Positions 1 through 15,084 of a stretch of DNA of 64,000 nt are shown here, piece by piece. A program made the translations under genes and the position numbers. The number at the start of each line of letters is the position of its first letter. The first letter of the stretch is position 1. Source of the DNA: Agelaius tricolor (Eukaryota; Chordata; Aves; Passeriformes; Icteridae); NCBI GenBank assembly GCA_023055355.1, contig JALJCS010000001.1, forward strand, positions 94,721,381 to 94,785,380. The letters are read 5' to 3'. The notes under the pieces were generated by a model, which was not told the DNA's origin, did no database searches, and saw nothing but the letters and a program-made list of their open reading frames with translations.

Positions 1-1774
1 ACACAGACTGTGCATCAGCATGAGAGATCCATAGCCAGTGGGTGAGGAAGCAAAGGACTCTGATGCATTTTTTCCTGTAGAGCCTAACAGAGAACATGAA
101 ATTGCTGTTATTGACACCCCAGATACTACCTGAGCAAAGATACCTGAGCAAATAACATTCAAAGTGAACTGCTATAATATTTGCCATGTGCCTCTCACTC
201 CCAGAGTACACATTAGGACCAAAGTTCATTTTCTCTCACTGAAAATTCGTGACACATTTGGGATAAAGTACTGCATACCAAGATTTCATTAAATAACGAA
301 GTATTCACTGCCAGAGCTGAAGTAATTATTCAAGAGTTGTGCTCTCATAAAAGGATTTTTTCTTGCCTTTAAATCTTCTTTTAATGATGTGCTTTTCATT
401 TAGTTATAAGGGAATTACTTGAATTTTCTCAATAAAACTTTAAGCAGTCTTTATTCTGTAACTAAAAACATGCACAAGAGCAAATAATTTCAAAGATATA
501 TATCAAGTATATGCAAACTCTACAGAATCATTTCTTTTGAAGCAATTTTGTGAAACCACTTAAAATCATATAGTGAGACATGAGTCTTATAAACTGAAGA
601 GTAAAAATTAATTTAAAATATAGAGAACAAACTTAATTTGTGCTTGTTTGTGAACATTTATTACTAAAATATATTAAAACAGAATTTTTAATTTTCGCAG
701 CTGACTCACTCTCACCCTACTACTTCCAACATTGCTGTAATAGAGACAATTTTCTGAAAAAATATTATTGTTTTGTGATTAGTTGTATGAATATAGAGGA
801 AAAAGTGGTTCCTTTATTCCCTCAGTCATAGGGTAGAGAGCAGGGTAATTATCTCTGTGATGAGATGATTATCTCTGTGTAGGCTCCTGTACCTTACCAG
901 GGCCTTATGGAGAAATCTTGGCCAACTGTAGCATTGTATCTCTGTCTGTAGTTCTCAAAATAATGGGAAGTATGCAGACATGCCCTGCAATATAGCGCTG
1001 AGATGGTCAGGGCTTCGTGTTGTGGAGGAAAGTCTTCACACAAACTCAGAGAAAGCCAGCCAAAAAAGCCTAAGTACCAGATATTTTTAAATTATTTAGA
1101 GAGCCAGGATTCACTGTTAATAGGCAAAGGAGGGATGTTTGAAGTTTTTTTGTGGCTTTATAACTTGTTTGGTTTTGCCCAACATAATAGCACAAACCAC
1201 AAACACTGTGTTAAAGCCTGAAGGTTTTTGTTGTACTGAACTGTGAGTGTTCTCAGGAAATTTAATGGTGCCCCAGACAGAAAACAGAAGAAAAGAGAAG
1301 TGTCAGCAGTGCACAGCCCAGTGTAACAGCAGTGGATGGGCACCTGTGCTGGATAGCAGCCCTCGTCTGCTCCCATTCTTCAGCTGAGTAAGGGACAGTC
1401 CAGTGTCTTCCTGTGCTAAAAGTGTTTTTGAATTCTGGAGCAAGTTGCACTTGGAGGTAGGTGGGCATGAGGGGCACCTACAGAGAGCATACAATGCGGG
1501 CTCTCTGGTCAATCCTGCTGTAGCCCCTGTCTTGAAGGGATCTTTGGCAGCCACATCAAACCAGTTTTTGATCTACACATAGCTCATGAACAATGGCTAT
1601 GTCACTTCCAGACTGAAAAAAATCTCTCCAGCTGTGGCAAATGCCTAGCTTGCCCCAAGACCTTGCTTGATTTTTCCAAAGAAAGAGAACACCCTCCACC
1701 TCTGTGCACCCAGGACCATCTGTCATCTCTGCAGCCTCAGATGTGTCTGTGACGTTGGCAGTGCTGCACACATG

Positions 1775-1804
1775 GCCCTGTGCTGCCCTGTGCTGCCCTG
1801 TGGT
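1775..1804. repeat. Short tandem repeat, 10 bp x 3
   Basis: Three copies of GCCCTGTGCT, the last with one mismatch (GCCCTGTGGT). Confidence 0.85.
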
Positions 1805-4800
1805 CCTGTCCCAGAACCAGCTCTGTGTCCTTCTGACATGAATGAAGAACCAGCTTCATTCTCAGGTGTGACTATCTCCCTCACAAAAAAGGATACAGAG
1901 GCAGGAGTTTAATCTCTTTGTATTGAAAAATTAGGACAGGTATAGGTGATCTGTTAGGTGCTACCTGGAGGTGAACAAATTAAAATGTAGGAGTAATGAC
2001 CATGTCAGACTTTTGAGTCTAATTCTTGCCTTGAGCTGACATGTAAGCAATAATTATACTCTCTGCTGAGCTGCTCTATGGACACGAGTAATTATAGTCC
2101 TCGATACACAAAAACGTGTATCTCATTATAATGAAGCACAGAACTAAACAAAAATAAATGGACTAGAACTAAATGTTCAGAATGCCATTTGTATGCTTAG
2201 CTTTAGACAGCCACCCTAGGTTTTACATTCAAAGGAAATTTGCATGTGGAATTCTGGTCTTATAAGTGGAGCTTGTGTGAAGAGTATTTGTTTGAGATAT
2301 TTGTTCAATACCTGAAAAGAAAATGGTTATTCAGCTGAAATATTTCATTTGGTAGTAATCAAAGGGAAAATTTTGCAGAGATACCCTGCTTGTAAAGTTA
2401 AAATACAATTCTCCGCTCACGTTTCTGTGGTAACTAGCTTAGTAACACTAAATAATTTAGTATTCCAGTCCCATTTCATTAAAACCCTAGAGTACTTACA
2501 AAGAATAAGTATAAAAGTATGAAATTCATGTGACTAATTGTAGCCAGTTACTCTTAAGAGTCAATGCAGATCTAGGGAGTAACTCAATTTGTCTTAGAAT
2601 TGGGATGTCCTACTGTGGATATGTGTATTTAATCAAAAGAATCTAGCCTAGAAACATACAGAGTTTAGACTTAGAAATCTGATCTCCTTGTGTTCAGATT
2701 TCATTAAAGTAAACCTGCTACCAAACTTTCTAGGTATCCACAAAATGTATGAATCTTACCATGCAAAAAGCTGCAGTGGAAGCCCATTCTGGCCATCCAA
2801 CTTCCAAGACCAATTTGGTGATTGGTCACTTACATCCAGTCTGATTCTTCTACTTTGGTAGGGAAATTGACCACATGGCTACAGAAATTCATGTCATTCC
2901 CAGCACTTCACTGTTTCCTTACCTGAAAGAGCATGGTACTGAAACATGTTTGTGGTGGAAATCCTGGTTCCACTGAAAGATAAAAGGGAAGATTTCTTTG
3001 ACTTCAGAAATGCCAACATTTCACCCAAGGACAAAGATGGTTGTGCCATATCACCCCAGATGTTCACAGGAAATGAAGATAATTCCTCAAACTTCAGAAG
3101 AAAATCAAACACCCCCCCCTTGTCTGGCAGGCTCCTCACTGCATGTTCTATCAAGGCACCTGCAGGCAACTCTGCAGTAGGGAACAGGTTGTCTTGTGCT
3201 TGAAAGGTGAACAAAAAAACGAATGCTGGAGTTCAGCAATGACTCACATCTGGCAGTGCATTTTCCTAGCACTTCTGAGTGGCACTGCCTTGCTCTGCTC
3301 CACAGAAACATTTTAAATGATGTGGGAGATATTTTATGTGGAAAAACAAAGCGTGCTGTATGGGACTCAAAGGGATCTTGTTATTATTTCATCCCTTATT
3401 CAAATTACTCTTTAGATCAAGATTGTATTAATGCTCATAATTAATTTGGCCTTAAACAATGCATTTAATCCAAGTATCTCACAACACTTCTTGAGCATTC
3501 TCTAATTAAGCTAGTCACAATCTCTCAGTAAGGTACTCAAGGAATCTGTGTGACTCGTTTTAGCTGGTGCCAAGAAGCAGTCACCTCTGGGGTCAAGTAA
3601 GGCACAGCAGCATGTTCAATAATGCATAGCAGCATTGTGCCACACTTTGGGAGGGAAGGGAGAAGTAGAATCCCTAATTGGAACTGCAGGGATTTTAAGG
3701 AAGGAAAATGTATTTATCTGTAATTTCAGATTTAAAGGTGCTAACTTGTTCTTTCCTCTGAAGATTGTCAAAGGCCCTTTCATGTCCAGTTGGCTTTTTT
3801 AGTTCACAAGTCTGAGAGGAATGCCTTACCATATCATGGTTTCATGACCTATTATACTTTGAAATTCTGTATCTACACATAGCATTTACTTCCCAAAGTA
3901 AATAGCCAGGGTGATTATTTCATCAAAGCTGTAAGCAATTTCCAGTATTTAACATTTCTCCCTAAAAGGCTTATTTCAAGCAGTTTTATTTTCCCCACCA
4001 TACAGAAAAAAAATTGAAGCATTGGGAAAATAAATGATCTTCCTCTACATACTGAGAAAGTCAGTGATTAAAAGGTCATCAAATCTTGTTTTCCAACCTT
4101 ATATTAGTTTGCTAAGCTCTCACTCATTGTTCTTTCTGCCTGTTAAATCATCCCTAGCTTCAGTCTGTATGACACTCTATTTTTGATACCCTTAATTAAA
4201 ATACAGCTTGAACACAGAGTCTATATTATTCTGTCTAACAGGAGAGTTTTCACATATCCATTCTCATTTATTCCTCAACAAAAACAAGTTTTAAAACATC
4301 AAAAAACTACTAACCCCACTGATGCAGAAGCTCCCCCAGTATCTTTTGAACAGCTGCTCCTCAAAGCAGGAACACCCCTTTTGTGCTGCTGGGGCTTCAT
4401 CCTCATGGAGAAATGCACCAGGCACAAGTCACCCAGGCTCTTCGGGGCTCCACAGGCTGAGGCAGATGGGACACAAGCTTCAAGTGTCATTGGGGGACAA
4501 ATGACTTCACCGGCAATTTCTGTGAACAGGATTGTCACTGGTAACAGCTCCGAACTTTTCATGGGTTCTTGCAGCCAGACCGGGCTGTAGTGATCTCTCC
4601 TGTGACCTCCTCTCTAGCATGCAAAACAACACGTTATCACAAAGGAATTTCTACATAGGATAAAAACCTGTAATTAATTTAGATCCTGAGAGAAAAAGGA
4701 TCTACTGTGTCTATAGGTGAAGTATTGTAATGGAAAATGATGCCACTGAATAGCAGAGGCTTTACTGTCTCAGTTATAAGAAAACATGTCCCACGTTTCT

Positions 4801-7800
4801 TGCTGAGACAGGGGAGGAGCCTGAAAAACGTAGATACTTTTAACAGGGCCCATAAAAGCCAAGAGGGCCAGAAAACTCACCTTTTTCCATCCTGCTCCTA
4901 GTGTAGCAGGAAAATTATATAAACCTTGATTGTCATGTGCACACCTTTTTTTAGTTCTCTGTAACGTAACTTGTTATGATGAAAATGGATAAGGAATGTG
5001 TTAAGGATTTCTGCTTATTATTGAATTTTGAGAAAGCAAAGCCACTCCTGTAGCACATGAGCAATACACATATTAAAATACATAGAAAACAATGTAAAAA
5101 CATCTATAAACCCAGTGTTTTTACTGTGAAGAAATTATATAATCTGCAGTGATTTATACTATCCGCCATTTTATGAAAACTGTGAGAACAGATGCACGTT
5201 ATTATTGTCAAGGGAGCAGACAGCCAACATGACCATTCCCAAGATGAAAACACATTTGTGAAAGACACTTTAAGTAGAGCTCCTATAAGGATTAAAATTC
5301 CACTTTCTGAATGATTTAGTTACTTGTCAAATCTTGATGCTTCCAAATTTCTTGTGCCGTTCTCTTATGAAAGAAACATTCCAGGAAAAAAGAAAATCCA
5401 TCAATGTTAATTTTTCCAGTTTTCTGATCATAGAATTATCACAATAATGAAATAATGTTATTCCTGAAGGTAAAAAAAAACAGTTTCACATTTCACCAGA
5501 ACATCTGTCAAAGTTTTAATAGCTTTTGTGGTGTTCTTTAAACAACTTTACTCACTTTGAATAGTAATAAGAGAAATTAGGCTTTTCATTTCAGGAAAAA
5601 TTCTTTAAAACAGAATTTATATTCTCATTCTGATTACACAAAGAAGTCCACATCTCCCTCACAGTAGATAATAAGTTCCAGATGACTGTATGAATCATGT
5701 TCACTGTGATGTGCATCATTAACAGCTGTAGCTGCATGGTCACGATAGCTGCACTTATATTTTCTTTGTAGAAAGATCCATGCGCTTTCTCCTCAAGAGA
5801 GAAGATGAAGTAATTTCTAGAGTCAGATACTAATTGCTGAAAAATACATTGCAGACCAAGGAAACATAGGGGAGTGGCGAAGTTAACTACAAGGAATTAA
5901 AAGAGAAGTTAAGACTGACCTCTTCATAGGGATGAGGAATGTGGGCTCCTAGGTGATATACCTCACTCCAAGGGAGATACCCAATTACACATCTTCTCTA
6001 AGTCAGGAAAAATTACTTCAAATTGGAAATTCCTCGGTATTATTTGCTGACACTAAAGGGAGTGAAAGGTAACTAACTCACTCCTTGATAGCTAACTGTA
6101 TCAAAATTTTGGTGATATTTCTATTCTAAGTGCCTACAATTATCATCAAATACTAGTTTTAAACTGTTTATGATAACCATTCCTAAAATCAACTGGAAGC
6201 CTAGGAAAGTGCCAGGTTTACATGCCTAAGAGTGATGCTAGGGCAGTGACATTAGCAGTGCTAAGTGTGCAACAGAGTGTCATAAACTCTTATTTCCTGT
6301 TTAATTTTTCAAACAATATTGCATTTAAGTGAATAAGTGAACGTTTTCTTTGAATATCTATATAACTGTACTTGCTGCTGTATGTAAAGTGGGTGAAATT
6401 CAAAGAAAACATGGTAGATAGAAAAACCCACATTACTATAACCAAAACACAATGACCAGATGTCTTGGCTTGGCACAGATTTGTAAATACTTTGCAATAC
6501 GCAGAGCATAAGAGACCATTGATCTTATTTGCAAAAACTTATACAAAGAAGCTGAAGTATTATTTAGAGCCAGATTTAAGTTTTAAATGTTTGTGTGATA
6601 ATGCAAAACTCTGGCTAAAGCCACCAGTTGTTGTTAGGAATGTTAAACAACAGTATTGCTGCATGTCAATGCTCTGTTAGGATTTAGAGGCACTTAGAAG
6701 GAAAAGTGTAGGCAGCCAGCTGCACTGATAAAAAGTGACTGAAATCTGCTCTTAAGGGTATTGGCACATCACAGCTGGCAGAACAGCAGAAATACCTAAA
6801 TTAAAAGTTAATTTGGGTATCTCCACGTTTTGCAGCAGTCTGGCATGTTCTACGTTACCTTTGGTGAGCCTGCACAGATGTTACCAAGGGGAAAGCAAGC
6901 CAGTTCTCATAAGTTTACAGCATATGTTTTGCTGCTCTGCTCAGATCTGCTTGGCTTTACTAGCCAAATTCAAAATGCATAAAATGGCAGTGATTTTTCT
7001 CTAGTTGTAACCATTTATTCTATGGGAAAATTGGATCACTGATAACAAAGGGAAAAAACAGGCAGTGGGGAAATGTAAACAACAGAAAAGCAGTGGGGAT
7101 TCTCCTAGAAAAATGTTCAAGACAGTTATTTGCTCTGAAACAATAAAGGGTATCTCAAATGCGGAACAGTTCAATATCCTACCCTAATCATACTTAACCT
7201 GCTATACAGATTAAGACCATTATAAATAAATTCAGTCCCCACCCCCATACAGAGTTAATCAAATATAGAATCAAGACAGACGGAACCTCAAGCACAGAAG
7301 GAAACATCTCATTTCTCAGTCATACTCAGTCATCCAGGAGAACAGATGGCCCTTAATAGCATGCCCTGAAACGTCTAATTACATGAGAAACTTTGTATAG
7401 TTTTTCTGGACTTTTAATTGGTCCCCCAACTGTGTGTGGAGACAGCCAAATGTTTTAATAGATTAAATACTAAATATCAAGATCGACTGTGTTACAGCAT
7501 GTACAAGACCTGGCTGATTTACTCTAAAGGTGGATGTAAAAATATGGCAATGCATGGAAGGAGTCAGCCCTGCAAATCCAGACTGTCAGGCAGACAAGCT
7601 CTACTAATTTTTTTGGAAGTCTTCCTCATGACATGTTGTGTGCCTTGACATCTCACAATATAGGAACAACAAGGTGTGCATGATAACAGATTTAGGGTCA
7701 CTAAGAATTTAGCCTACATAAATGACATGAACGGAGCAATGGTCGGTAACTATAGCAACCAATAAAACCCTAACAGGAGAGGGGAATGGACATTACACAT

Positions 7801-8085
7801 CAGCATGCCAAGCTGAAATGTAATACTATAACATCAAGATTCACAATATATTGGAAAGATTTAATCTACTGAAAAATATTTTTCAAAAAGTTTCAATTAA
7901 AAGAATTAGTGCATATTTAATGATGGAAATGCAATTAAGTTCCTAAACAGTAGTAAAACCAAAGCATAATCAAGTTCATAAGTGTTGTTAATGAACAACA
8001 GACACAGAAACTAAGCATTAGGTGAAGCACAAAAAAAGCAGCACCAAATGCATTTTTTGGTGTGTGCTGAACTCAGAACCTTATC

Positions 8086-8110
8086 TAGAGGTATAGGAGC
8101 TATACCTCTA
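8086..8110. repeat. Perfect hairpin, 11-bp stem, 3-nt loop
   Basis: TAGAGGTATAG (8086-8096), loop GAG, then the exact reverse complement (8100-8110). No known element contains it. Confidence 0.9.
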
Positions 8111-8384
8111 TTGCCCAAACCCTTGCCCCAAACCCTAAATTTCCTTCTAATAATAAAGGCCATAGGAGAGCACAGGAGTTCTGCTTAGTTGGTTGATCAT
8201 ATAATTTAATCCAGGTTGTGATTGTGCTGTTTAACCACATTAAATTTTGTACTGCAACTAGAAAAGCTGTTCTAAAATGTTGTTGCTCTGATGCTTAGAA
8301 ACCTTCTTTTCAGGATAAACTTATAAATAGCCAGTTTATACCATTTTTTTCTTGTGCCAGCAGTGGCTATTAGTTCCTTTTGAA

Positions 8385-8915
8385 AGATGGAACCACTGAA
8401 TGGTTTGTGTTGGAAAGGAGCTTTAAGGGTCATCTAGTCCAACTCCCCTGCCTTGGGCAGGGATGTCTTTTACAACATCTGCATCCAACTTGGCCTTGAA
8501 CACTTCCACAGATGGCACCTCCACAACTTTTCTGGGCAACCTGTGCCAGTGCCTCCCCACCCTGGCAGTAAAGACCATCTTCCCTAACACCTAACCTAAA
8601 TCTCTCCTCTTCTAGTTTAAACCCATCCCCTCTTGTCCTGTTCCTACTGACTCTGGTAAAAAGTCTCTCTCTTCTTTCTTATAACCCACCCCTCTAAGTA
8701 TTGAAAGGCTGGAATAAGCTTTTCCTAGAGCTTTCTTTTTCCAGGCTGAACAACCCCAGCTTTTTCAGCCTGTCTTCATAGGAGAGGTACTCCAAGCCTC
8801 TGATCATGTGTAAACTTTCATCCCTCTAAGCATCTTAGATGCCTTTCTCTGCTTTTCAACATGCTTAATTCTCTTGTGTGAGCAACTGTAAATGTACACT
8901 ATATTCCAGGTAAAC
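8385..8915 (-). mobile_element. CR1 LINE 3' fragment
   Basis: Read on the minus strand this is the 3' end of an avian CR1 element. On the plus strand it begins ATGGTTTGTGTTGGAAAGG and continues through the usual blocks, such as CATCTAGTCCAACTCC, GGGCAACCTGTGCCAGTGCC and CAGGCTGAACAACCCCAGC. The copy is about 530 bp, 5'-truncated, diverged, and has lost a clear terminal octamer repeat. The 5' edge near 8915 is approximate. Confidence 0.9.
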
Positions 8916-11272
8916 TCCTGCTAGAATACTGTTTATTTCTATTTTTATATATTTATTTTCTATTTCTACATTTCTATTCATGAGAAGGTGTTTTCACATG
9001 GCTGCATCACATCAGGCTATCACAGGGTCTCTACTATATATCTTTTTTTTCTTTTTTTTTTGTATTGTTTCAAAAAGTGACTTGATTTGGTGCAGAAACT
9101 GTAGACACTACTCCTTAATTTTTGGCCTTGTGTTTTATGCCACTGAATGTTGTCCCATTTCTGTTTACTCAATCATCAGCTCAACTCATCAGGGTGCAGA
9201 AACCTCTATCCCATCTAAGGTTGGCATTCCATTGTCTTTTATTCCTGTACATGTGGCTATGTTGTAATAACTGAGCTTTATCATTATTATTTATACATGT
9301 CCTCCAGCATACATCTGGAAAAATTGTAATCACAGTGATAAGAATTTACTGGAAATATAGAGATGTCTGTTCACCTGCTGTGCAGTATTTCAGAGAGTGC
9401 CTCAGTGAAATCTCTTTTGCAAGCTTTCCACAATACAACTGACCAAAATCCCTCTTGTTTTCATCCATATAATCTTTATTTCACTGTTGGTTATTACCAC
9501 AATGATTCTCAGTCCCACACTTTAATCTTGTCTTTCCTGGAGAGTACAAACCTATTACCCAATAATGACTGTATTTTCATTATGCTTCTGGTTGTTGTAC
9601 AGGAAAGAATCAGTTGATTAAAAAAGATCCAGACTGATCAGCAGTATTTTATGCATATTTCTAAGAATACAGGAGTATACAAGAAATGAATGACAATGTA
9701 TAATCATGGCCATGAGGTCTGAAAGCAAATCCTGTTCTGCTCAGGTCCCAAGTGTTGCAGATGTGAAATAACTATGTAGGAGGTCTAACATCTAAAGGAT
9801 ACTGCTTTCCCTTTTGGTTTGTGCAGTTAGTCACTATGACACACCTTATCACCTGTCTTTGCTGTCTCCTTTTCTCTGTTCACAGGTAAATCTGGTTGAA
9901 TCAGATGTATGTTTACAGTGGTCCATAAAGATCCTTTTTTTCCTCTGAAGGAATGCAAAAATCTTATGGACCAAGAAAATTTACAGTGGCCTTCATCCCT
10001 CCCTGGGTAGAACAGCAGATGTTCTCTGGACCATCTGTGGTGGTTTGTGCCAGAGGTTCCTAAAGCTCACTTCCCAAATACAATGTCTCTCCATAAAGTC
10101 TCCCCTCCTTGCCCTCCATGCAAATCCTAGTTGCTACCTGCATATTGCCAAAAAGGCTGCATTTCAGGCTCTCCCCTCTCATGCCCATTTCAGGGTGACT
10201 TCTACCATGAAAGGGTTAGGTTGCAGTTGCTGAGGTTGTCAGATGGGATGGTCAGACCCCACTGCCCTGTCCTCCCTGAGGATTTTGTCCAGCTGCAGTT
10301 CTGTAAGGCTTTCCCAGGTGCTCAGTAGACAAGATGGTTCTATACCATGAAACATACCCATCCCACCCATATGCATATATTTTCTTTTGAACTCCTAAGA
10401 ATTGCCCCTTCTCACAGTTGGATATTAGAAGTAGTGCCAAAGTCTTTATTTGCTGCTATCAGAAGGTCTGGAAGTTCAAGAACTTCTAATACTATAGTTC
10501 CTGAAGCACAGAGATTTATGCCCAGCAGTTAGCATTTTTGTGTCCCCACACCTTTCACTGGCATACAGACAACCTGCTCATGGTGCAGAGGCTGCTGTAG
10601 CATTTACCCCTTTGCGTAATGATTTCCAGATGCTGGAAAAGTTTCCTTGTATTTCAAAAATTCTACAAAAAAGTACAAGAAAGATAGCCTCATTTAAAAG
10701 TGTAAAGAGCTAAAAAGTAACTTCTCTACTCTTTAAACATCTTGACAACTGCATTGCTAGAGGCAGAGCTGTACTGGAAGTCTTCCAGGGTGGAGAAATA
10801 GGATAAGAAACAGGATAAGAGAAACGGCATTAAAGAACCACAAAACCCCATATCACCCACAGGATGCTGGCTCTGAAAAATGTCCAAAGAAAAGTTTGCT
10901 GAAGTAATGACATGGGGAGGTATACGAAAGTCAAGCTTGGGGGAAAGAAAAACCAGGGTCTACAATTCTGTGAACTTCAAAATACTTAGTTGTATTGTCC
11001 AGGTTTTCCTGTTCTTATGCTGAAGGAAGAGTCAGACCATGAGAATTCGAACAAGAAAATTTTGAAGCAGTCAGAAAAGGCCATGAGAAAGCAAATTATA
11101 GATAAGAAATGAAGAAAGTTATTTGGAAACACTCTTTTGCAAGATAATGGACCAGTTAAATAACCTTCTGGATGGAATCACCCAACTCAAACAGGGAAGT
11201 GAAACACAAAGTCCTGTAATTGAATACAGACCTTACTGATAAGTCTTCAGCACACAGGACTCCAAGTTCATT

Positions 11273-11294
11273 AAAAAAAAAAAAAAAAAAAAAA
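11273..11294. repeat. A22 homopolymer
   Basis: Twenty-two A after CAAGTTCATT. No retrocopy is recognisable upstream of it. Confidence 0.95.
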
Positions 11295-12633
11295 GAGAAA
11301 GCACATCCTAGGAAGATCTGCATGTGTGATTACTGTTAAACCAATCAAGGAGATGAATAAATCAAGTGAAGATTAGGTACATTAAAATCCTTACCATTAG
11401 ATCAGGTAAAGAACATAACATAAAACCAACCAAACCAAACTTGTTTGCAAGAAAACAGATCTATTTCTTTCAAATAAGAAATATGAAGAAAATCTTCATG
11501 TAAAACTGTGAAAATAGTTGTAAACTAGCAATACATAGTATAGCTCTGCAGTTTTATTTTGCATTTAAATTAGATGTATCCAGAAGTTAGGAGTTGCAAT
11601 CAAAACAGAATAAGGGGTCTGGGTAGTGTGACAGTTTGCTATTTTCTATCTAGTTGTATATTTGCTTCACTGTTTTTTAGTTTTCATTCTGTATGTCACC
11701 AATTTTTGCCTTCTTCAAAATAAAAAATCGGTAGATGGAGGAAGAAGATTTGTTTACTGGGAGCTTATTACAGGGCAGCTGTTAAACTGATAAGGGTTTT
11801 GGAGACCATCAAAAAACTAATCTAGATTAACGCACAAGGTCACATAGTCAAATTAAGCTTTGTTTCCTGTGGATTTCACTGATTACCTCTGGGGTTTCAA
11901 ATTAGACTACTAGACAAGTAATCCAGTTCCTTCAAGCCTGTCACATTGCAGATAGATATTATTTAAATTGAAGTGCCTGTCCACTTAAAGGCACTTTATG
12001 CATTAGAATAGTTGCCAGACCAGCACATTCTGAAAAATACTATTTCTTCTCCGTAGACATAATGAAAATTTTTCAGTCTGAGACCTTGTTAACAGAGGTT
12101 CCAAGAAAATAGTTTTATATTCAATAAATTGGAGTCTTTCATGACTTGGTATCGTGAAAGCAAAAGATAACATCAAAAGTCTAAAGTCAAATTGTCAATG
12201 CATTGAAACAAAATATTATAGACAAATATTTTAAAATTATTTGTTTGCCTTTCCTCAGAATTAAGCACAGTTATTGCAGGCAACATAGTATGCACAAAAC
12301 TTTATACACAAATAATAATTTCATTATATAGTGGTTATAGGTTATAGACACTTAGAACAAAACATGCTAAAAATACTATGACTACTTGACATAATATCAG
12401 TGTAAAAATGCATTATTTAATAGTTTTCAGAATATTCAGAATGGTACTCATGGAATAGTTATTAAATCCTCTGCTAATAATTCATAATAGGTTTAGGATG
12501 GATATATATAGGTATGTCTGTCTGTGTACACACACAAAGTTATAAAAGTTATGATTCTCTGTCTGTGGTGCATGAGGAAATAGGATGTTCTCACTTACCT
12601 TTCCTGTATGTTCTTCATTTTAAAAAATAAAAT

Positions 12634-12686
12634 GAAGGGAAGGGAAGGGAAGGGAAGGGAAGGGAAGGGAAGGGAAGGGAAGGGAA
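12634..12686. repeat. (AAGGG)n microsatellite
   Basis: About ten near-perfect copies of a pentanucleotide with purines only on the plus strand. Such tracts can form triplexes or quadruplexes. Confidence 0.95.
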
Positions 12687-15084
12687 AAGAATGGATAATA
12701 AAAATATTCTCATGTACTTTAGGTTAGGAACCTGTTAACATCCCAGCCATATCTCCTTTAAGTATTTGACCCTACCTAAAACTGGAGAAACATGAATTAC
12801 AAATCATCCCAACTGCCTGGCCAAAATAAGTTTGACCTTTAGCTCACTTTGAATCAATTCAGACTACATAATCAGGATCTCAACCTCCAAATAAATAAAC
12901 AAGTAACAAAATGTGATGACCCACAATTATCTGTGCCTTTCCCACAGTACCAAAGAGCCTTTCTGGATGACCCTGCCCAGTTCTCAAGAATTCATATTTG
13001 TGGTACTTGTGGAGTAAGTAGAAACAGCCACACAAACCTAGTGGGGAAGAGAGGAAATGCTGTGAAGGAGGAGATAAGGTGGGAGAACTCCAACAGAGAA
13101 GCAGGGGGTTGGAGTCCAAAACCAGCAGTTTTTCCAGAAATTGAAGTAGATCTCTGGTTTTAGAAGGCTACTGAAACTAATAGTGTCGATTTTGAAATGC
13201 ATGGACTTAATAAGTTATCTAATAACATTCCCATGTTTGTAACAAAATACTTTACAAATTCAATAATTACATATCGACTTTATTGGGAGTTTTTCAAAAC
13301 TAAAACCCAATGAAATGACAAATTCAAACCCAAAAGCAGATGTTGAAATGTTTCAGCTTACCACTGGGTGATTAAATAATTAATATGGGGCTGCATTACA
13401 CAAGACTGAGACAGTTAAGTGTCACTTTAAAATCTTACTATTACAGTTGAGATAAAGTAGAGTGGAGGCACAAAGACCAGCTCTTCAGGAGTCAGTGCAG
13501 CAGCTCAAAATCCACAGTAAATTAGAGGAAGATGAAACTAAAGGCTTCACTTAAACTCATAGTGAACCCACTACATGAAAATGTCAAGAAGTGTTGTTTA
13601 GCTTGGAATGACGATACAAAAAGAATGGGAAGCTGTGTAAAAAAAGTGTCAATGTTTCTTCTGCCTAACAGCACAAATTTTGAAACCCTGGCATTTTCAC
13701 AGGATGTAAGTACTAATTTGCAGTCAATTATGATAAATTCAAATGCTGCACACTGTTAAGCAAAGGATGTGTGTGCAGTGGAGTGAGAGGAGAGGCAGGT
13801 GAATCTCTGAGATGTATGTCTCTGAGATCCTGGCCTTATGGTGGAGACCTGAAGACCAAAAAGCTCTTTCATCTCAAAGCCAGATTTTATTAAAACATAA
13901 ACTAAAATAAGAAGCCTTTGAAAGAGAGAATACTAAGCATAACTAAATAAGGCAGAACAGAAATAAAATTGTGTATAAGCAAATCTGTTCCATCTATCAT
14001 ATCCTCACAGGCAAATTCTTGCTTCTCTGCTTGGCTGCTGCGATCCCAGTATGGTTTGAGTTACAGCCAACTCATTCTCATCCCTAAAGTGTTTCTGTCT
14101 GCCACAGCAGGGCTTGGGCTATGGGTGACCCAGGTCTCTCTACTCATCCCATTACTATCTCTGTGGGCTACAGTTCCTCCCTTTTTGCCATGGCTCTGTC
14201 ACCCAGAGACACTTTTTTTCTTGCCCTGGGGCCAGTGACCATCTCCCAAGCCTCTGGGGGGACAACTTGAGTCCACCAGTCAGTTGAAAGGCACATCACA
14301 TTACAGGCTATCTGAGAATAAGCTGTCCAGAATGTGTCCCACAATCTGTTTGTATTTAGTTTTAGAACCTGGTATTTGGACCACAGAACTATACTGCTTG
14401 GCAAGATGACAGCTTTCTGATTTAATGAGTAGAAAAGTATCATTCTTTGACTATAAGAGAGAAATTTTGTTTCCTCTTTGTGACTCCATCGCCAATATGA
14501 ATTAGTTTTTAGTGCATCCATGTGTTTTTTCCTCTAAGAAGCTCTTCAGATAAAGTCTTTTAGAAATCTGAAGACTTTATTTAAGCTGTGTTTAATATTT
14601 AACAGCTTTTACATAAGCACAATACATTTTGACTTTTTGGTGGGTATTACTTTTATAGCAAAAAATTAAGGGAAAGTTTTAAGAGCTTTCCACTCTGAAG
14701 GGGAAACAGTTTTATTTTTTTTTCAAATCAGCACAAATAAAATTGCCTGAACCAAGAAAAATAATGTAGATGTATCTGATGTTCATACTGGCAGCTTGGA
14801 GGTGATGAGAGCATTGATGAGTGGCAACATTCTGTTCATGGGAGGAGGCCTCAACTAAAGACTCAGAGACAGAGAGGCCTCCTTGCAGTAATGACTTGCA
14901 ACACCTAGGAAGATATCTTGGATCAAAAACATCTAGGTTCAGTTCAGGCTACTTAACCAGGAATAGTCAATTACAATAAGAGCTGCACTTTTTTTTCCTG
15001 AAGAAACTGGTTACATATGTTAAAAATATTTTCTTTCTATTGTAGATTAACTCAGCAATTATTTGTAACTCCTATTCAGATCAC

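Larger units (their letters stand above)
1..8384. other. Intergenic, no gene seen
   Basis: AT-rich single-copy-looking DNA. Open frames are short (135 codons at most) and lack recognisable domains or coding-like neighbours. It contains only a 10-bp triplet repeat near 1.8 kb and a small hairpin near 8.1 kb. Confidence 0.7.
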
